The notes below the pieces were generated by a model. That model did not search any database and was not told the DNA's origin. It saw nothing but the letters and a program-made list of their open reading frames with translations. A stretch of 56,447 nt of DNA from Bradyrhizobium sp. Ai1a-2 (GTDB taxonomy: Bacteria > Pseudomonadota > Alphaproteobacteria > Rhizobiales > Xanthobacteraceae), in the NCBI RefSeq assembly GCF_000426245.1, contig NZ_AUEZ01000058.1, positions 1 through 56,447 on the forward strand. The letters are read 5' to 3'. The first letter of the stretch is position 1. The number at the start of each line of letters is the position of its first letter. The position numbers were made by a program, and so were the translations under genes. Shown here piece after piece: positions 1-8,853 of this stretch.

Positions 1-352
1 TCATTGCGCCCGGCGGCAAGGCGCGGGTTAGGTCTCCTTGATCTCCTTTTGGGTGGCATGGTGAGCATAGACCGAAAACGGCAGGGCGGGAAACATCATT
101 GCGCGCGCCGGACTCCACGCGGGTCGACAAAAATCGACGCACCGACCCGCACGAAGCCGATGCGCCAACTTGACCGGCGTTTGGATGTGCCGGGTTATCC
201 GGCCGCTGCAGTATAACAATGAGGAATTGCGGCGCAGGGCTCGACTGAGAGTCGGCTGCCGCTTCCCCTGCCAAGCGCAATCACCAGCTCTATCGTGAAT
301 GGCTTTCCAACCGAGGCGCGTTGACCGAAGGGCTTGAGTATGTGCGCAGTAT
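1..352. other. Left-edge stretch with no supported gene
   Basis: Short frames exist on both strands (for example minus 28-219) but none shows a recognisable domain, a convincing ribosome binding site or a neighbour that would support it. Part of a gene cut by the window edge cannot be excluded. Confidence 0.5.
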
Positions 353-1711
353 CTAGCTGGTCTCTATCGATTTCAATTCTTTTCGCGTGCGGACAACTAG
401 TTGCTTGGTTTGCCTATTCCGAACAATCACGTAATCAGTCGTGAAAGCGACTATCTGCCATTCCTTTTCGTCGTACCGCACATCCTCGAACTGCAATGCC
501 CTCATATGCGAGCCATTGGGAGGTCGGTTGAGCCGCTCTGTCTCACGAAGTGCACCTGCCAGCGTTGCAGCAAGGCTGAAGTAGACTAGGCTCATCGCCA
601 CGTAAGCCTTCAGGGGGTTCTCAAAGATCGCGATACTTGCTCGGCCCAATACAAATGCACCGACGTAGACTAGCGCGCCGAGCGCCGCAACGTCGTCGAT
701 GTAGTCGAGCCGGAAGTATGCGAGCGCCACCGCAACAAAGGAGGAAATGCCAATGAAATGGTAACCAATAGTCGCAATCCTCGCTTGCGTAGAGGTTGTT
801 TGTAGCTCGGTCTGCTGAACCGAATATGAGTTCGACGTGGCAACCGAAACATAGGCAAAAATCGCAGTTAGAACGCCGCCGATCAAAACCTGCCCTGTGA
901 GGTTGAGGCTTGTGGTCAGGTAGTCGGCAACGCCGAAGTAATTCTGGAACGGAAAGCCAAAATAGACTCCAAGGATAAAAATTCGTACATATCCCAAGAT
1001 TAGGAGGAGAGCGCCACAGAGAGTGATCAGTGCGGTCAAATCGGAGAGCGTGAAATCGATCTTAATGTAGTTGGCTCGCGCAAACCTAAGTTTGAGTTCT
1101 CTAACCAACTCGGCGAAAAATTTCCGAACGGCTCTTGCCTTGGTTTTGGCATTCAAGGGCTTCGGCAATAGGTTGAAGCGTACTTTTGATCGCCAGTATT
1201 GCACACTGGTCGGTTCTTTTACTTGAACCTCGAGCTTTTCGATTTCCTTCGTTGCCGCGAAGCACACATAGTTATAGAGGTTTGCGTACTTCTCAAATAT
1301 CGGCGCGAGGTCATGCTCTGCTGCAAAATTTTGCGCGCGATGCTCATCAGGTTTCTTGATGTCGCGCGTATACCAGAGTGCGTATTGCCAGCCGAGCAAT
1401 AGCCGCTCGTACTGGCCAAATTCGCGGCGGTCATAAATCGCTTTTGTGAGGTAGTAATCGGCCGCGTTGTTGATCTCGTGGGCGAGTGGCGATTCCGTAT
1501 CAATCAGTTTGCCCTTCGCGACAGAACTCCAGCATTCGATGAAACACGCAACATTGCAGTTTGTCAGCATGCGCTGAAAGAACGACCGACGCCGTCTAAG
1601 GGCAACAAAGAACAGCCAGGCAAGCGGTATAAGGACGACCACAAAAACGCGATAAGCATTCAGGCGGCGCAGCCGTTCAGCCAACGCCTTTCGGTTGAGC
1701 AGCGAATGCAT
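353..1711 (-). CDS. Polytopic membrane protein coupled to a TIR-domain gene
   Basis: A 452-residue protein of no family I recognise. It has one hydrophobic segment near the N-terminus (around VFVVVLIPLAWLFFVAL), a soluble stretch of roughly 170 residues, then about five more hydrophobic segments in the second half, and ends in a short charged tail. I chose the ATG at 1711 over the longer frame from 1828. It is preceded by GGA at good spacing and starts 11 bases after the stop of the upstream TIR gene, whereas the longer version would overlap that gene by about 100 bases. The tight spacing suggests co-transcription with the TIR gene. An inner-membrane partner or effector of the TIR protein is an inference. 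Base composition is lower in GC than the core genes to the right. Confidence 0.75.
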   Translation of the reverse strand: MHSLLNRKALAERLRRLNAYRVFVVVLIPLAWLFFVALRRRRSFFQRMLTNCNVACFIECWSSVAKGKLIDTESPLAHEINNAADYYLTKAIYDRREFGQYERLLLGWQYALWYTRDIKKPDEHRAQNFAAEHDLAPIFEKYANLYNYVCFAATKEIEKLEVQVKEPTSVQYWRSKVRFNLLPKPLNAKTKARAVRKFFAELVRELKLRFARANYIKIDFTLSDLTALITLCGALLLILGYVRIFILGVYFGFPFQNYFGVADYLTTSLNLTGQVLIGGVLTAIFAYVSVATSNSYSVQQTELQTTSTQARIATIGYHFIGISSFVAVALAYFRLDYIDDVAALGALVYVGAFVLGRASIAIFENPLKAYVAMSLVYFSLAATLAGALRETERLNRPPNGSHMRALQFEDVRYDEKEWQIVAFTTDYVIVRNRQTKQLVVRTRKELKSIETS

Positions 1712-1722
1712 CGAAATTCCGT

Positions 1723-2667
1723 TCAATATCGATTGGTCTTCTCGGCTATGTCCATATAGTTCCGAAGGATATGGTCTGCGAGTTGCTGAGGTGTGAACTC
1801 GCGGCCCTTCTCGTCTTCGCCAACCCATGCTTGGTAGTCTGTTCGTACGAGTCGGTACGAGTAGCGCAACGATTTCAATTTCCTCGGCTCATCGATCGAA
1901 CTATAGAAGCCGGGCAACCGTGGAAATCCTTTGAATACGTCGACTAGCAGATAAGCCTCTTGGAGGGAGTTCGCGAAGTACGGACGGAAGCTGCATATAG
2001 CGTTGCATGGAGGCAGCCCAGTAAGTATCCGAAATTCCTGTGATCGCTGTGCCGTTATTTTGATGCCTGCCCCGGAAATCTGCTCAGCATGTTGCTCTAT
2101 GGCACGTGAGAAATCTTCATAGGCCTGAATAGCGCTTCGGACGCCGTGCTCCGATGATTGAAATTGGTCCTGCTTATCCTTGAGTTCTCGCGCTCTACGA
2201 AGGCGTGCTGCACGTTCAGCAACGCTTTCTTCCCGGGGGTTGCTGCCTCGCTCTGTAGCGCGTGATTCAATCACCGCTGCTGCGGCTTCTATTCCCCAAC
2301 GCTCAAGCCCAACGTACAGTCGTGTCTTTGGTAGCCAAGGCGGCATTTGCGGGCGATCCACCGTGGGTACAAAGGTCGTAAAGTCCCAGCCATCATCGAG
2401 CGATCTGTTTTTGATGGCGTCGCGTTCAATGCGCGTCCAAGGCGTCTCACCCCATTCTGGCCTGTATAGCACCACGACGAGACGGGCGGTCTTTCCGTAG
2501 ACCTTGCTAAAGCTCTCTTGCCCGTCCGTGCCCGCGATCTCTCGTTGTCGCTCGCTGTAAATGAACGTTTTTAGGCGCGAAGCCAGCCGATCGTTTAGCT
2601 GTGTAGCCACGCCTTCATCGATCGCGCAAAAACTAAAGGCAACGTCGTACTCAAATTCTTCGATCAT
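1723..2667 (-). CDS. TIR-domain protein
   Basis: A 314-residue protein. Residues 5-95 match the bacterial TIR fold: a first strand YDVAFSF, a helix, a segment with IYSERQREIAGTDGQESF, then ARLVVVLYRPEWGETPWT and a helix containing E81 (WTRIERDAI), the position of the catalytic glutamate in TIR NADases. The remaining 200 residues are not recognised: a charged helical part around 150-200, then a mixed region. TIR domains in bacterial immunity usually hydrolyse or modify NAD, so a sensor or effector in phage defence is plausible but not shown. The next gene on the same strand is a membrane protein 11 bases away, suggesting a two-gene unit. The pair lies in an AT-richer stretch next to tRNA-Thr, consistent with acquisition. 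Confidence 0.85.
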   Translation of the reverse strand: MIEEFEYDVAFSFCAIDEGVATQLNDRLASRLKTFIYSERQREIAGTDGQESFSKVYGKTARLVVVLYRPEWGETPWTRIERDAIKNRSLDDGWDFTTFVPTVDRPQMPPWLPKTRLYVGLERWGIEAAAAVIESRATERGSNPREESVAERAARLRRARELKDKQDQFQSSEHGVRSAIQAYEDFSRAIEQHAEQISGAGIKITAQRSQEFRILTGLPPCNAICSFRPYFANSLQEAYLLVDVFKGFPRLPGFYSSIDEPRKLKSLRYSYRLVRTDYQAWVGEDEKGREFTPQQLADHILRNYMDIAEKTNRY

Positions 2668-3141
2668 TCGTCCAGCCCCAGCAATAGCCCGTTCAATAAG
2701 ATGCTGGTAGTTGCCAATCTGAACAACCGCAGATAGCGGTTTATGCCCAGGAATCGCCCTTCGCGCCTTGCCATCGCGCGGCCAGTACGCTTTTCAACTG
2801 TCGCGTCTTGCAACAGTTGAGCGCTTCCGCGCTCTGCTTACCGCTGCATTGTTTCCGCCTATCTTTGCCGCAATCCCGCAATCCGACCTGACCGGCGACT
2901 TGGCAATTCGCAAGAGCCGCGCGGTGCGGGTGGACACGTAGCGGGGGTATTGCTTATGCCGTGGGCTTAAGTGGCGGCTCGAAGATTACTCGGCGACGGC
3001 GGTTTTCCATTGCCTGGTTTCTAGCTGTTACTGCCGGCAATAAGCTGTGCCGCTCGGTTGGTACCCGGTTGGTACCACGCCAAAATCGGGTACCAACTCG
3101 TCGGGAGACGATCTCCTAGTCGATTGATTTTACTGGCTTTC
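2668..3141. other. Gap between TIR gene and tRNA-Thr; no gene seen
   Basis: No convincing coding frame. The last 90 bases before the tRNA carry three GGTACC-containing copies, in direct and inverted orientation, at about 3057-3094. With the position just outside the tRNA 3' end this may be a remnant integration site, but no integrase is present. Confidence 0.4.
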
Positions 3142-3216
<75 letters not shown>

Positions 3217-3507
3217 GTGCCCGGGAATAAAGAATCGGCCGAGTTGGCGCCTGCGGGCGCCGCGGTTCTTGCCACAAGGCCCCCTCCGGCGCAAGCGCGG
3301 GGACGGGGCGGCGGCTGGCAAAAACGCTTCGTCTGGTCCGAATTCGGCCCATTCGGCGCGCTTCGGTTCCATCGGCCGCCAGGGAGGCGACTTTGGCCGT
3401 TCGTCCGCGTCAACGCGCTGAAGCGCCGGGGTCCTCCCCGATCGACCGGTGCATCTGCCTCGGTGCTTGGTCTATTGTCATGCCGCTATGGCAAGAACGG
3501 GTCCAGC

Positions 3508-3705
3508 ATGCAGGACGAGAAGGACGGGCAGGAGCGGCAGGCCGCGATCGCGTCGAACGAGTCGAGACAGCATCGCCTCAAGGCCGCGCTGCGTGAAAAC
3601 CTCAAGCGGCGGAAATCACAGGCGCGCGGGCGCGGCGGTGTTGCATCTTCCGAACCGGCCGAAGGCCGACTAGATGACGCAAGCGACGGCGAGCCGGGTC
3701 GCTAG
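3508..3705 (+). CDS. Small basic protein of unknown function
   Basis: A 65-residue charged protein starting MQDEKDGQERQAA and containing a basic helical core around LKAALRENLKRRKSQARGRG. I recall similar small proteins encoded in Bradyrhizobium and relatives, but no function is known to me. The ATG at 3508 was chosen because the longer frame would run back through the tRNA-Thr gene. It is followed by 74 bases and then the CNB/reductase gene on the same strand. Confidence 0.6.
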   Translation: MQDEKDGQERQAAIASNESRQHRLKAALRENLKRRKSQARGRGGVASSEPAEGRLDDASDGEPGR

Positions 3706-3779
3706 CCGATCCAGCCTGCCTGCCAACCTGCTTGGCATGGTGGCCGCCGTGTTTCGGTTGAGGGGAGTGAGTAGCTGAG

Positions 3780-5474
3780 ATGGCTGCAGAGACGATAGAG
3801 ACGATAGCGAGTCCGATCAGCGCGAGGTCCCTCGCGTTTCCACGGCACGAGCAGACCTTTCCGACCCTGACCGAGCACGAGATCGAGCGCATGCGCCGGT
3901 TCGGCGAGGTCAGGAACTATAGCGACGGCGAAGCGCTGTTCGAGACCGGCAAGCCGGGGCCGGGCATGTTCGTGGTGCTTTCGGGCACGGTCGCCATCAC
4001 CCAGCGCGATGGTCTCGGCCATGTCACGCCGGTGATCGATCAGGGCCCGGGACAATTTCTGGCCGAGATTGCCCAGCTCTCCGGTCGGCCCGCGCTGGTC
4101 GACGGTCATGCTGAAGGCAATGTCGAGACGCTCTTGATCCCGCCGGAAAGATTGCGCGCGCTGTTGGTGGCCGAAGCCGATCTCGGCGAGCGCATCATGC
4201 GCGCGCTGATCCTGCGCCGCGTCAACCTGATCCAGGGCGGCGTCGGCGGCCCCGTGCTGATCGGCCCGCTATCGCTCGGCAGGATTGCGCAGCTGCAGAA
4301 CTTCCTCGCGCGCAACGGCCAGCCCCACCACGTGCTCGATCCCGCTATCGACAAGGACGCCGCCGACCTGGTGGCGCGTTATTCGGCCACGCGCGCCGAA
4401 CTGCCGCTGGTGGTCTGCCCCAACGGCAACGTGCTGCGTAACCCGTCCGAGACCGCGCTTGCGATGGCGATGGGCATGATCGGCGGCCACGCCCATGACA
4501 GGCTCTACGACGTTGCCGTCGTCGGCAGCGGGCCGGCCGGGCTCGCCACCGCCGTCTATGCGGCATCCGAAGGCCTGTCGGTCGCTGTGCTCGATTCGCG
4601 CGCCTTCGGCGGCCAGGCCGGCGCCAGCGCCCGCATCGAAAACTATCTGGGCTTTCCGACCGGCATTTCCGGTCAGGCGCTCGCCGGCCGCGCCTTCAAC
4701 CAGGCGCAGAAATTCGGTGCGGAAATCCTGATCCCGGTCTCGGTCAGGTCGCTCGACTGCTCCAAGCGGGACGGCCTGTTCTCGATCGCGACCGAATGCG
4801 GGCACATCTTGCGCGCAAAATCGATCGTGGTGGCGAGCGGGGCGCGCTATCGCCGGCCGAGCATCGAAAACCTCGAGGCCTTCGAGGGCCGCGGCGTCTG
4901 GTACTGGGCTTCGCCGATCGAGGCCAAGCTGTGTGCCGGGCAGGACGTGGTGCTGGTCGGCGGCGGCAATTCCGCAGGCCAGGGCGCCGTGTTCCTGTCG
5001 GGCCATGTGCGCAAGGTCTACATGATGATCCGCGGCGGCGGCCTTGGGGCCAGCATGTCGCGTTACCTGATCGAGCGCATCGAGGCGACGCCGAATATCG
5101 AATTGATGTTCAACACCGAGATAACGGCGCTGGAAGGCGGCGAGGATTCGGCGCTGCATCGCGTGCGCTGGAAGAGCCGCCTGGCGCCGGAGCAGCACAC
5201 GCTCGACGTCAACAACGTCTTCCTGTTCGTCGGCGCCGATCCCGCGACCGGGTGGCTCGAGGGCTGCGGCGTCAAGGTCGACCGCGGAGGTTTCGTGCTC
5301 ACCGGCCAGAACGGGCCGGGGCAATTGCTCGAGACCACCGTGCCCGGCGTGTTCGCGGTTGGCGACGTCCGCTCCGGATCGGTCAAGCGCGTCGGTGGTG
5401 CAATCGGCGAGGGCGCCCAGGTCGTCGCCGCACTGCACGGCTTCCTCGCCGACAACGCGAATTCCACGGCTTGA
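3780..5474 (+). CDS. Cyclic-nucleotide-binding / thioredoxin-reductase-like FAD oxidoreductase
   Basis: A 564-residue cytoplasmic fusion. Residues about 25-145 form a CRP-type cyclic-nucleotide-binding domain (GEALFETGKPGPGMFVVLSG). Residues about 165-235 resemble a small thioredoxin/glutaredoxin-like segment. From about 240 there is a thioredoxin-reductase fold: FAD motif VGSGPAGLATA, NADPH motif VGGGNSAGQGA and the C-terminal FAD motif GVFAVGDVRSGS. Where classical thioredoxin reductase carries its redox CxxC, between FAD and NADPH sites, this protein reads YWASPIEAK with no cysteine pair. It therefore cannot do disulfide exchange at that place. It may be a diaphorase-like or otherwise modified member of the family. 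The start ATG follows a GAG-rich leader. Confidence 0.85.
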   Translation: MAAETIETIASPISARSLAFPRHEQTFPTLTEHEIERMRRFGEVRNYSDGEALFETGKPGPGMFVVLSGTVAITQRDGLGHVTPVIDQGPGQFLAEIAQLSGRPALVDGHAEGNVETLLIPPERLRALLVAEADLGERIMRALILRRVNLIQGGVGGPVLIGPLSLGRIAQLQNFLARNGQPHHVLDPAIDKDAADLVARYSATRAELPLVVCPNGNVLRNPSETALAMAMGMIGGHAHDRLYDVAVVGSGPAGLATAVYAASEGLSVAVLDSRAFGGQAGASARIENYLGFPTGISGQALAGRAFNQAQKFGAEILIPVSVRSLDCSKRDGLFSIATECGHILRAKSIVVASGARYRRPSIENLEAFEGRGVWYWASPIEAKLCAGQDVVLVGGGNSAGQGAVFLSGHVRKVYMMIRGGGLGASMSRYLIERIEATPNIELMFNTEITALEGGEDSALHRVRWKSRLAPEQHTLDVNNVFLFVGADPATGWLEGCGVKVDRGGFVLTGQNGPGQLLETTVPGVFAVGDVRSGSVKRVGGAIGEGAQVVAALHGFLADNANSTA

Positions 5475-5520
5475 GCGTGTTGAAAGCGCGCCGAACTGTA
5501 TCCGCGATGGATGCTGCGCC

Positions 5521-5643
5521 CCCTCTCCCGCTTGCGGGGGAGGGCTGGGGTGGGGGTATCTCCGCGATTCACGCTGTCCTTGCGAGTGGAGAGAGCCGCC
5601 ACCCGGCGCTGGCGCGCCGACCTCCCCCGCAAGCGGGAGAGGT
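5521..5643. repeat. Palindromic intergenic repeat, copy 1
   Basis: Begins CCCTCTCCCGCTTGCGGGGG and ends with its complement CCCCCGCAAGCGGGAGAGG, enclosing a shared core GGGGTGGGGGTATCTCCGCG. A second copy with the same layout is at 7970-8093. This is typical of the repeated intergenic elements of Bradyrhizobium. Confidence 0.85.
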
Positions 5644-5700
5644 GAAACAAGTCCGGCCGCGGATTCAAGCAATGGCATTTCGCTCCAGGAGAAATACCGC

Positions 5701-6009
5701 ATGTCAAACGGCTGCACCCATATCGCCGGCATCCAGAGCGTGACGCCGAGTGCGCTCGGCTGCGAGGAATGTCTGAAGAGCGGCAGCCAATGGCTGCATT
5801 TGCGCATCTGCCGCAGCTGCGGCCATGTCGGCTGCTGCGACGATTCTCCCAACAAGCATGCGACCGCGCATTTCCACGCGACCGGCCATCCGATCATCGA
5901 AGGCTATGATCCGCCGGAAGGTTGGGGCTGGTGCTATGTCGATCGCGTGCTGTTCGATCTCTCGCAGCGCAAGACGCCGCACAACGGCCAGATCCCGCGC
6001 TACTATTGA
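5701..6009 (+). CDS. UBP-type zinc finger protein
   Basis: A 102-residue protein with the cysteine/histidine pattern of the UBP (ZnF-UBP) finger: CTHIAGI, then CEECLKSG, WLHLRICRSCGHVGCCD, and H residues in HATAHFHATGHP. In eukaryotes this fold binds ubiquitin tails. The bacterial stand-alone versions have no known role to me. The ATG at 5701 follows AGGAG 13 bases upstream. The longer open frame upstream runs through the repeat and the end of the reductase gene and is not used. It may share a transcript with the upstream reductase despite the repeat between them. Confidence 0.88.
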   Translation: MSNGCTHIAGIQSVTPSALGCEECLKSGSQWLHLRICRSCGHVGCCDDSPNKHATAHFHATGHPIIEGYDPPEGWGWCYVDRVLFDLSQRKTPHNGQIPRYY

Positions 6010-6026
6010 TTCATAGTGTGGGGACG

Positions 6027-6119
6027 CGTAGCCCGGGTGGAGCGGAACGCGTAACCCGGGACATCCGTGTCAGCATACGCGAGCGGCCCCGGGTTACGCT
6101 TCGCTCCACCCGGGCTACG
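6027..6119. repeat. Palindromic intergenic repeat of a second family
   Basis: CGTAGCCCGGGTGGAGCG at the left is mirrored by CGCTCCACCCGGGCTACG at the right, with an inner pair around GTAACCCGGG and CCCGGGTTAC. It can form a long imperfect hairpin behind the zinc-finger gene. Confidence 0.85.
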
Positions 6120-6345
6120 GCACTCATTCAGATAGTTTGCAGATAGTTTGGTGATTGCGGTCGGTGTGCTGTCATTTATGACAGGCATGCAAACGGTTTC
6201 GGCAGATCCGATACTTTAGTTTATGCGCATCATGTCCAATCATCTTATCTGCATCATATAAATCCAGCCTCCACTGCGCGGGCATGTAGCAATCTCATGT
6301 GTTGCATCGTACTGTTCCGTGCGGTTCTCATTGGGAGTGCTTCAC

Positions 6346-6858
6346 ATGATGCTGGGTATGAGCTTGGCCACGTTTACGCTTGTTCACGTGGTGATCAGTC
6401 TGATTGCCATCGTCGCGGGCCTTGTCGTGATGTTCGGTCTGCTCGGCTCGCGACAGATGCCGGGGTTCACCGCGATCTTCCTGCTGTTCACGATCCTCAC
6501 CAGCGTCACCGGGTTCATGTTTCCGTTCAAGGAGCTGTTGCCCTCGCATGTCTTCGGCATCATCTCGTTGATCCTGCTCGCGCTTGCCTGTATCGCGCTC
6601 TATGTCATGAAGCTTTCGGGCGCCTGGCGCCCGATCTATATCGTGACGGCGATGACGTCGCTCTATCTCAACGTCTTCGTGCTGGTGGTTCAATCCTTCC
6701 TCAAGATACCCGCGCTGCAGGCGCTGGCGCCGAGCGTGCCGCCGGCTCCTCCGTCCGGCCCCGTCTTCGCGGTCGTGCAGGGCATCGTGCTGGTGTTGTT
6801 CGTGGTGGCGATCATCGGTATCTGGCGGCGGTACAGGCCGATGGCCTCCTTTGCCTGA
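6346..6858 (+). CDS. Small integral membrane protein
   Basis: A 170-residue protein that is nearly all hydrophobic, with four to five predicted membrane spans: around LVHVVISLIAIVAGLVVMFGL, FTAIFLLFTILTSVTGFMF, FGIISLILLALACIALYVM, MTSLYLNVFVLVVQSFL and FAVVQGIVLVLFVVAIIGIW. I chose the ATG at 6346 because GGGAG lies 9 bases upstream. The earlier GTG in frame has no comparable site. Function unknown. It stands alone between a palindromic repeat and a hairpin. Confidence 0.75.
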   Translation: MMLGMSLATFTLVHVVISLIAIVAGLVVMFGLLGSRQMPGFTAIFLLFTILTSVTGFMFPFKELLPSHVFGIISLILLALACIALYVMKLSGAWRPIYIVTAMTSLYLNVFVLVVQSFLKIPALQALAPSVPPAPPSGPVFAVVQGIVLVLFVVAIIGIWRRYRPMASFA

Positions 6859-6976
6859 GCATGCTCCGCAAAAGTGTAAACCGGTTTTCCTCGCGACAAG
6901 CACGAACCGATGACAGGCTCCGGTCGGTGATCCAGTGATCACTGCCGTCAGAGATCAGCCGGGAAGTCCCAGCGTA

Positions 6977-7006
6977 CGTGATGCCCCGCTTTCGCGGGGC
7001 ATCACG
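6977..7006. terminator. Perfect hairpin, possible terminator
   Basis: A 13-base perfect stem CGTGATGCCCCGC / GCGGGGCATCACG with a 4-base TTTC loop. There is no T run after it, so intrinsic termination is likely weak or factor-assisted. Confidence 0.55.
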
Positions 7007-7128
7007 AGCGTCTAATCGGATCATGATCTGATTGACATCGTCGTTTGATATCGCAGGGCGATTTTGAAATCCGGAGCATGCCCGGATCGGTATGTTCCAT
7101 CAGCTCCACTCGCACGAAAGGCTGCGCG

Positions 7129-7953
7129 ATGCCCACCATCACCACCAAAGACGGCGTCATGATTTTCTACAAGGACTGGGGGAGTGGCCAGCCGATCGTC
7201 TTCAGCCACGGCTGGCCGTTGTCATCGGATGACTGGGACACCCAGATGCTGTTCTTCGTCAATCAGGGCTTTCGCGTCGTCGCCCATGACCGCCGCGGCC
7301 ACGGCCGGTCGAGCCAGGTGGGCGATGGTCACGACATGGATCACTATGCCGACGACCTCGCGGCGGTGACGGAGCATCTCGATTTGAAGAATGCCGTTCA
7401 CGTCGGTCATTCCACCGGTGGCGGCGAAGTGGTTCACTATATCGCGCGGCACGGCGAGAGCCGGGTGGCGAAGGCGGCGATCATCAGCGCAGTGCCGCCC
7501 TTGATGCTGAAGACCCCGGCCAATCCGGGCGGTCTGCCCAAGGAAGTCTTCGACGGACTGCAGGCGCAGCTCGCCGCCAACCGCTCGCAATTCTATCGCG
7601 AGCTCCCGGCGGGCCCGTTCTACGGCTACAACCGGCCGGGTGCCAAGCCGTCGGAAGCCATCATCCAGAATTGGTGGCGACAGGGCATGATGGGCGGCGC
7701 CAAGGCGCATTACGACGGCATCGTCGCCTTCTCGCAGACCGACTTCACCGAAGACCTGAAGAAGATCAGCGTGCCCGTTCTCGTCATGCATGGCGACGAC
7801 GACCAGATCGTGCCCTATGCCGACGCCGGGCCATTGTCGGCCAAGCTGTTGAAGAATGGCACGCTGAAGACCTACAAGGGCTTCCCGCACGGCATGCCCA
7901 CCACGGAAGCGGCCACCATCAACGCCGACCTGCTCGCCTTCATCAAGAGCTGA
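7129..7953 (+). CDS. Alpha/beta hydrolase of the non-haem chloroperoxidase type
   Basis: A 274-residue alpha/beta hydrolase. The nucleophile elbow is GHSTGG with Ser95. The acid is in MHGDDDQIVP and the histidine in GFPHGM near the C-terminus, completing the triad. The sequence HGWPLSSDDWDTQ and DRRGHGRSS are hallmarks of the cofactor-free haloperoxidase/esterase family. These enzymes hydrolyse esters and can perhydrolyse acids to peracids. The ATG at 7129 has AAAGG 8 bases upstream and fits family length; the frame is open further up but without a better site. No signal peptide is seen, so it is cytoplasmic. A palindromic repeat follows the stop codon. Confidence 0.88.
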   Translation: MPTITTKDGVMIFYKDWGSGQPIVFSHGWPLSSDDWDTQMLFFVNQGFRVVAHDRRGHGRSSQVGDGHDMDHYADDLAAVTEHLDLKNAVHVGHSTGGGEVVHYIARHGESRVAKAAIISAVPPLMLKTPANPGGLPKEVFDGLQAQLAANRSQFYRELPAGPFYGYNRPGAKPSEAIIQNWWRQGMMGGAKAHYDGIVAFSQTDFTEDLKKISVPVLVMHGDDDQIVPYADAGPLSAKLLKNGTLKTYKGFPHGMPTTEAATINADLLAFIKS

Positions 7954-7969
7954 ATAACGGTGCTGCGCT

Positions 7970-8093
7970 CCCTCTCCCGCTGTGCGGGGGAGGGTTGGGG
8001 TGGGGGTATCTCCGCGATTCACATTGTCCGCGAGCGGGGAGAGAGCCCCCACCCGGCGCTCTGCGCCGACCTCCCCCGCAAGCGGGAGAGGTG
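7970..8093. repeat. Palindromic intergenic repeat, copy 2
   Basis: Same organisation as the element at 5521-5643: it opens CCCTCTCCCGCTGTGCGGGG, contains the core GGGGTGGGGGTATCTCCGCG, and closes CCCCCGCAAGCGGGAGAGG. Confidence 0.85.
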
Positions 8094-8119
8094 AGCGCGC
8101 CCGCGGAAGCGGCGAGCAC

Positions 8120-8776
8120 TCATTCGAAGATCGCCCGGATTGCCGCGAACATCCGCCTGGCGAGAAGCTCCGGCGTTTCGCGGGCGCCCTCGGCGGCCCA
8201 GAGCTCGCCGCCGACGCGCATCGCGCCGGTGGCGATCATCGCGACGAGCCGCGCCTGCATCTTGTCCGTCTTGTTGCCTGTGCGCCTGAGAAGCGCATCG
8301 GCCAGCGTGCGCTCCAGCTTTTCATACTTGACCTGATCACGCGCCTGCAGCGCCGGGTTATCGCGTTTCAGCCGCGCCAACGCCACCACTTCGGCGGGAT
8401 CGAGTTGCCCGGCCATCGCGATGACGGCGTTTTCCGCTGCCGCGAGCATCGATTCGCCGGCAGGCCGCGCCGCGACCGCCGCGATCAGCGCCGCGCCAGC
8501 TTCCTCCTGCCAGGCGAACACGACGTCCTCCTTGGAAGCGAAATAATGGAAGAAGGTGCGGCGCGAGATGTCGGCACTGGCGACGATGTCGTCGAGCGTG
8601 GTCGCCTCGAAGCCGCGCTCCAGGAACAGCGCCATTGCCGCCCGGGTCAGCTTCTCCCGCGTCTCCTGCCGTTTGCGCGCGCGCAGGCCCGGCGCCGCAG
8701 GCGCGGTTTTCTCCTTTGATGACCTGCCCTTGGCCGGTCTCCGCAGGGTCGTCGGTCGCTTCAAATCCTTCACCAC
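8120..8776 (-). CDS. TetR-family transcriptional regulator
   Basis: A helix-turn-helix repressor of about 218 residues. The N-terminal DNA-binding domain is clear: RARKRQETREKLTRAAMALF, then FEATTLDDIVASADISRRTFFHYFASKEDVV, followed by a helical ligand-binding region. It is transcribed divergently from the SDR gene at 8854. A 23-base imperfect palindrome at 8781-8803 sits directly in front, suggesting it represses itself and the SDR. The start is uncertain. The longest frame begins at 8884 inside the divergent gene. The GTG codons at 8776 or 8773 would place the operator just upstream but have no ribosome binding site, implying leaderless translation. Confidence 0.85.
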   Translation of the reverse strand: MVKDLKRPTTLRRPAKGRSSKEKTAPAAPGLRARKRQETREKLTRAAMALFLERGFEATTLDDIVASADISRRTFFHYFASKEDVVFAWQEEAGAALIAAVAARPAGESMLAAAENAVIAMAGQLDPAEVVALARLKRDNPALQARDQVKYEKLERTLADALLRRTGNKTDKMQARLVAMIATGAMRVGGELWAAEGARETPELLARRMFAAIRAIFE

Positions 8777-8780
8777 TTGC

Positions 8781-8803
8781 AAATTTGCACTTAGTGCACA
8801 TTT
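8781..8803. promoter_or_regulatory. Probable TetR operator
   Basis: Perfect inner palindrome TGCAC-TTA-GTGCA (8786-8798) extended by AAAT / ATTT arms with one mismatch. It lies in the 77-base divergent space between the TetR gene and the SDR gene, where an autoregulating TetR protein would bind. Confidence 0.7.
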
Positions 8804-8853
8804 AGCGAGGCGCAGCTGGAAACCACACCCCGATTCGACCAGGAGATATAAGC

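Noticed and set aside
28..219. 63-residue minus-strand frame at the left edge
   Set aside because: No motif, no supported start and overlapping frames on the other strand.
4269..5897. 542-residue frame opposite the reductase and zinc-finger genes
   Set aside because: High-GC antisense shadow of two clear genes; no domain of its own.
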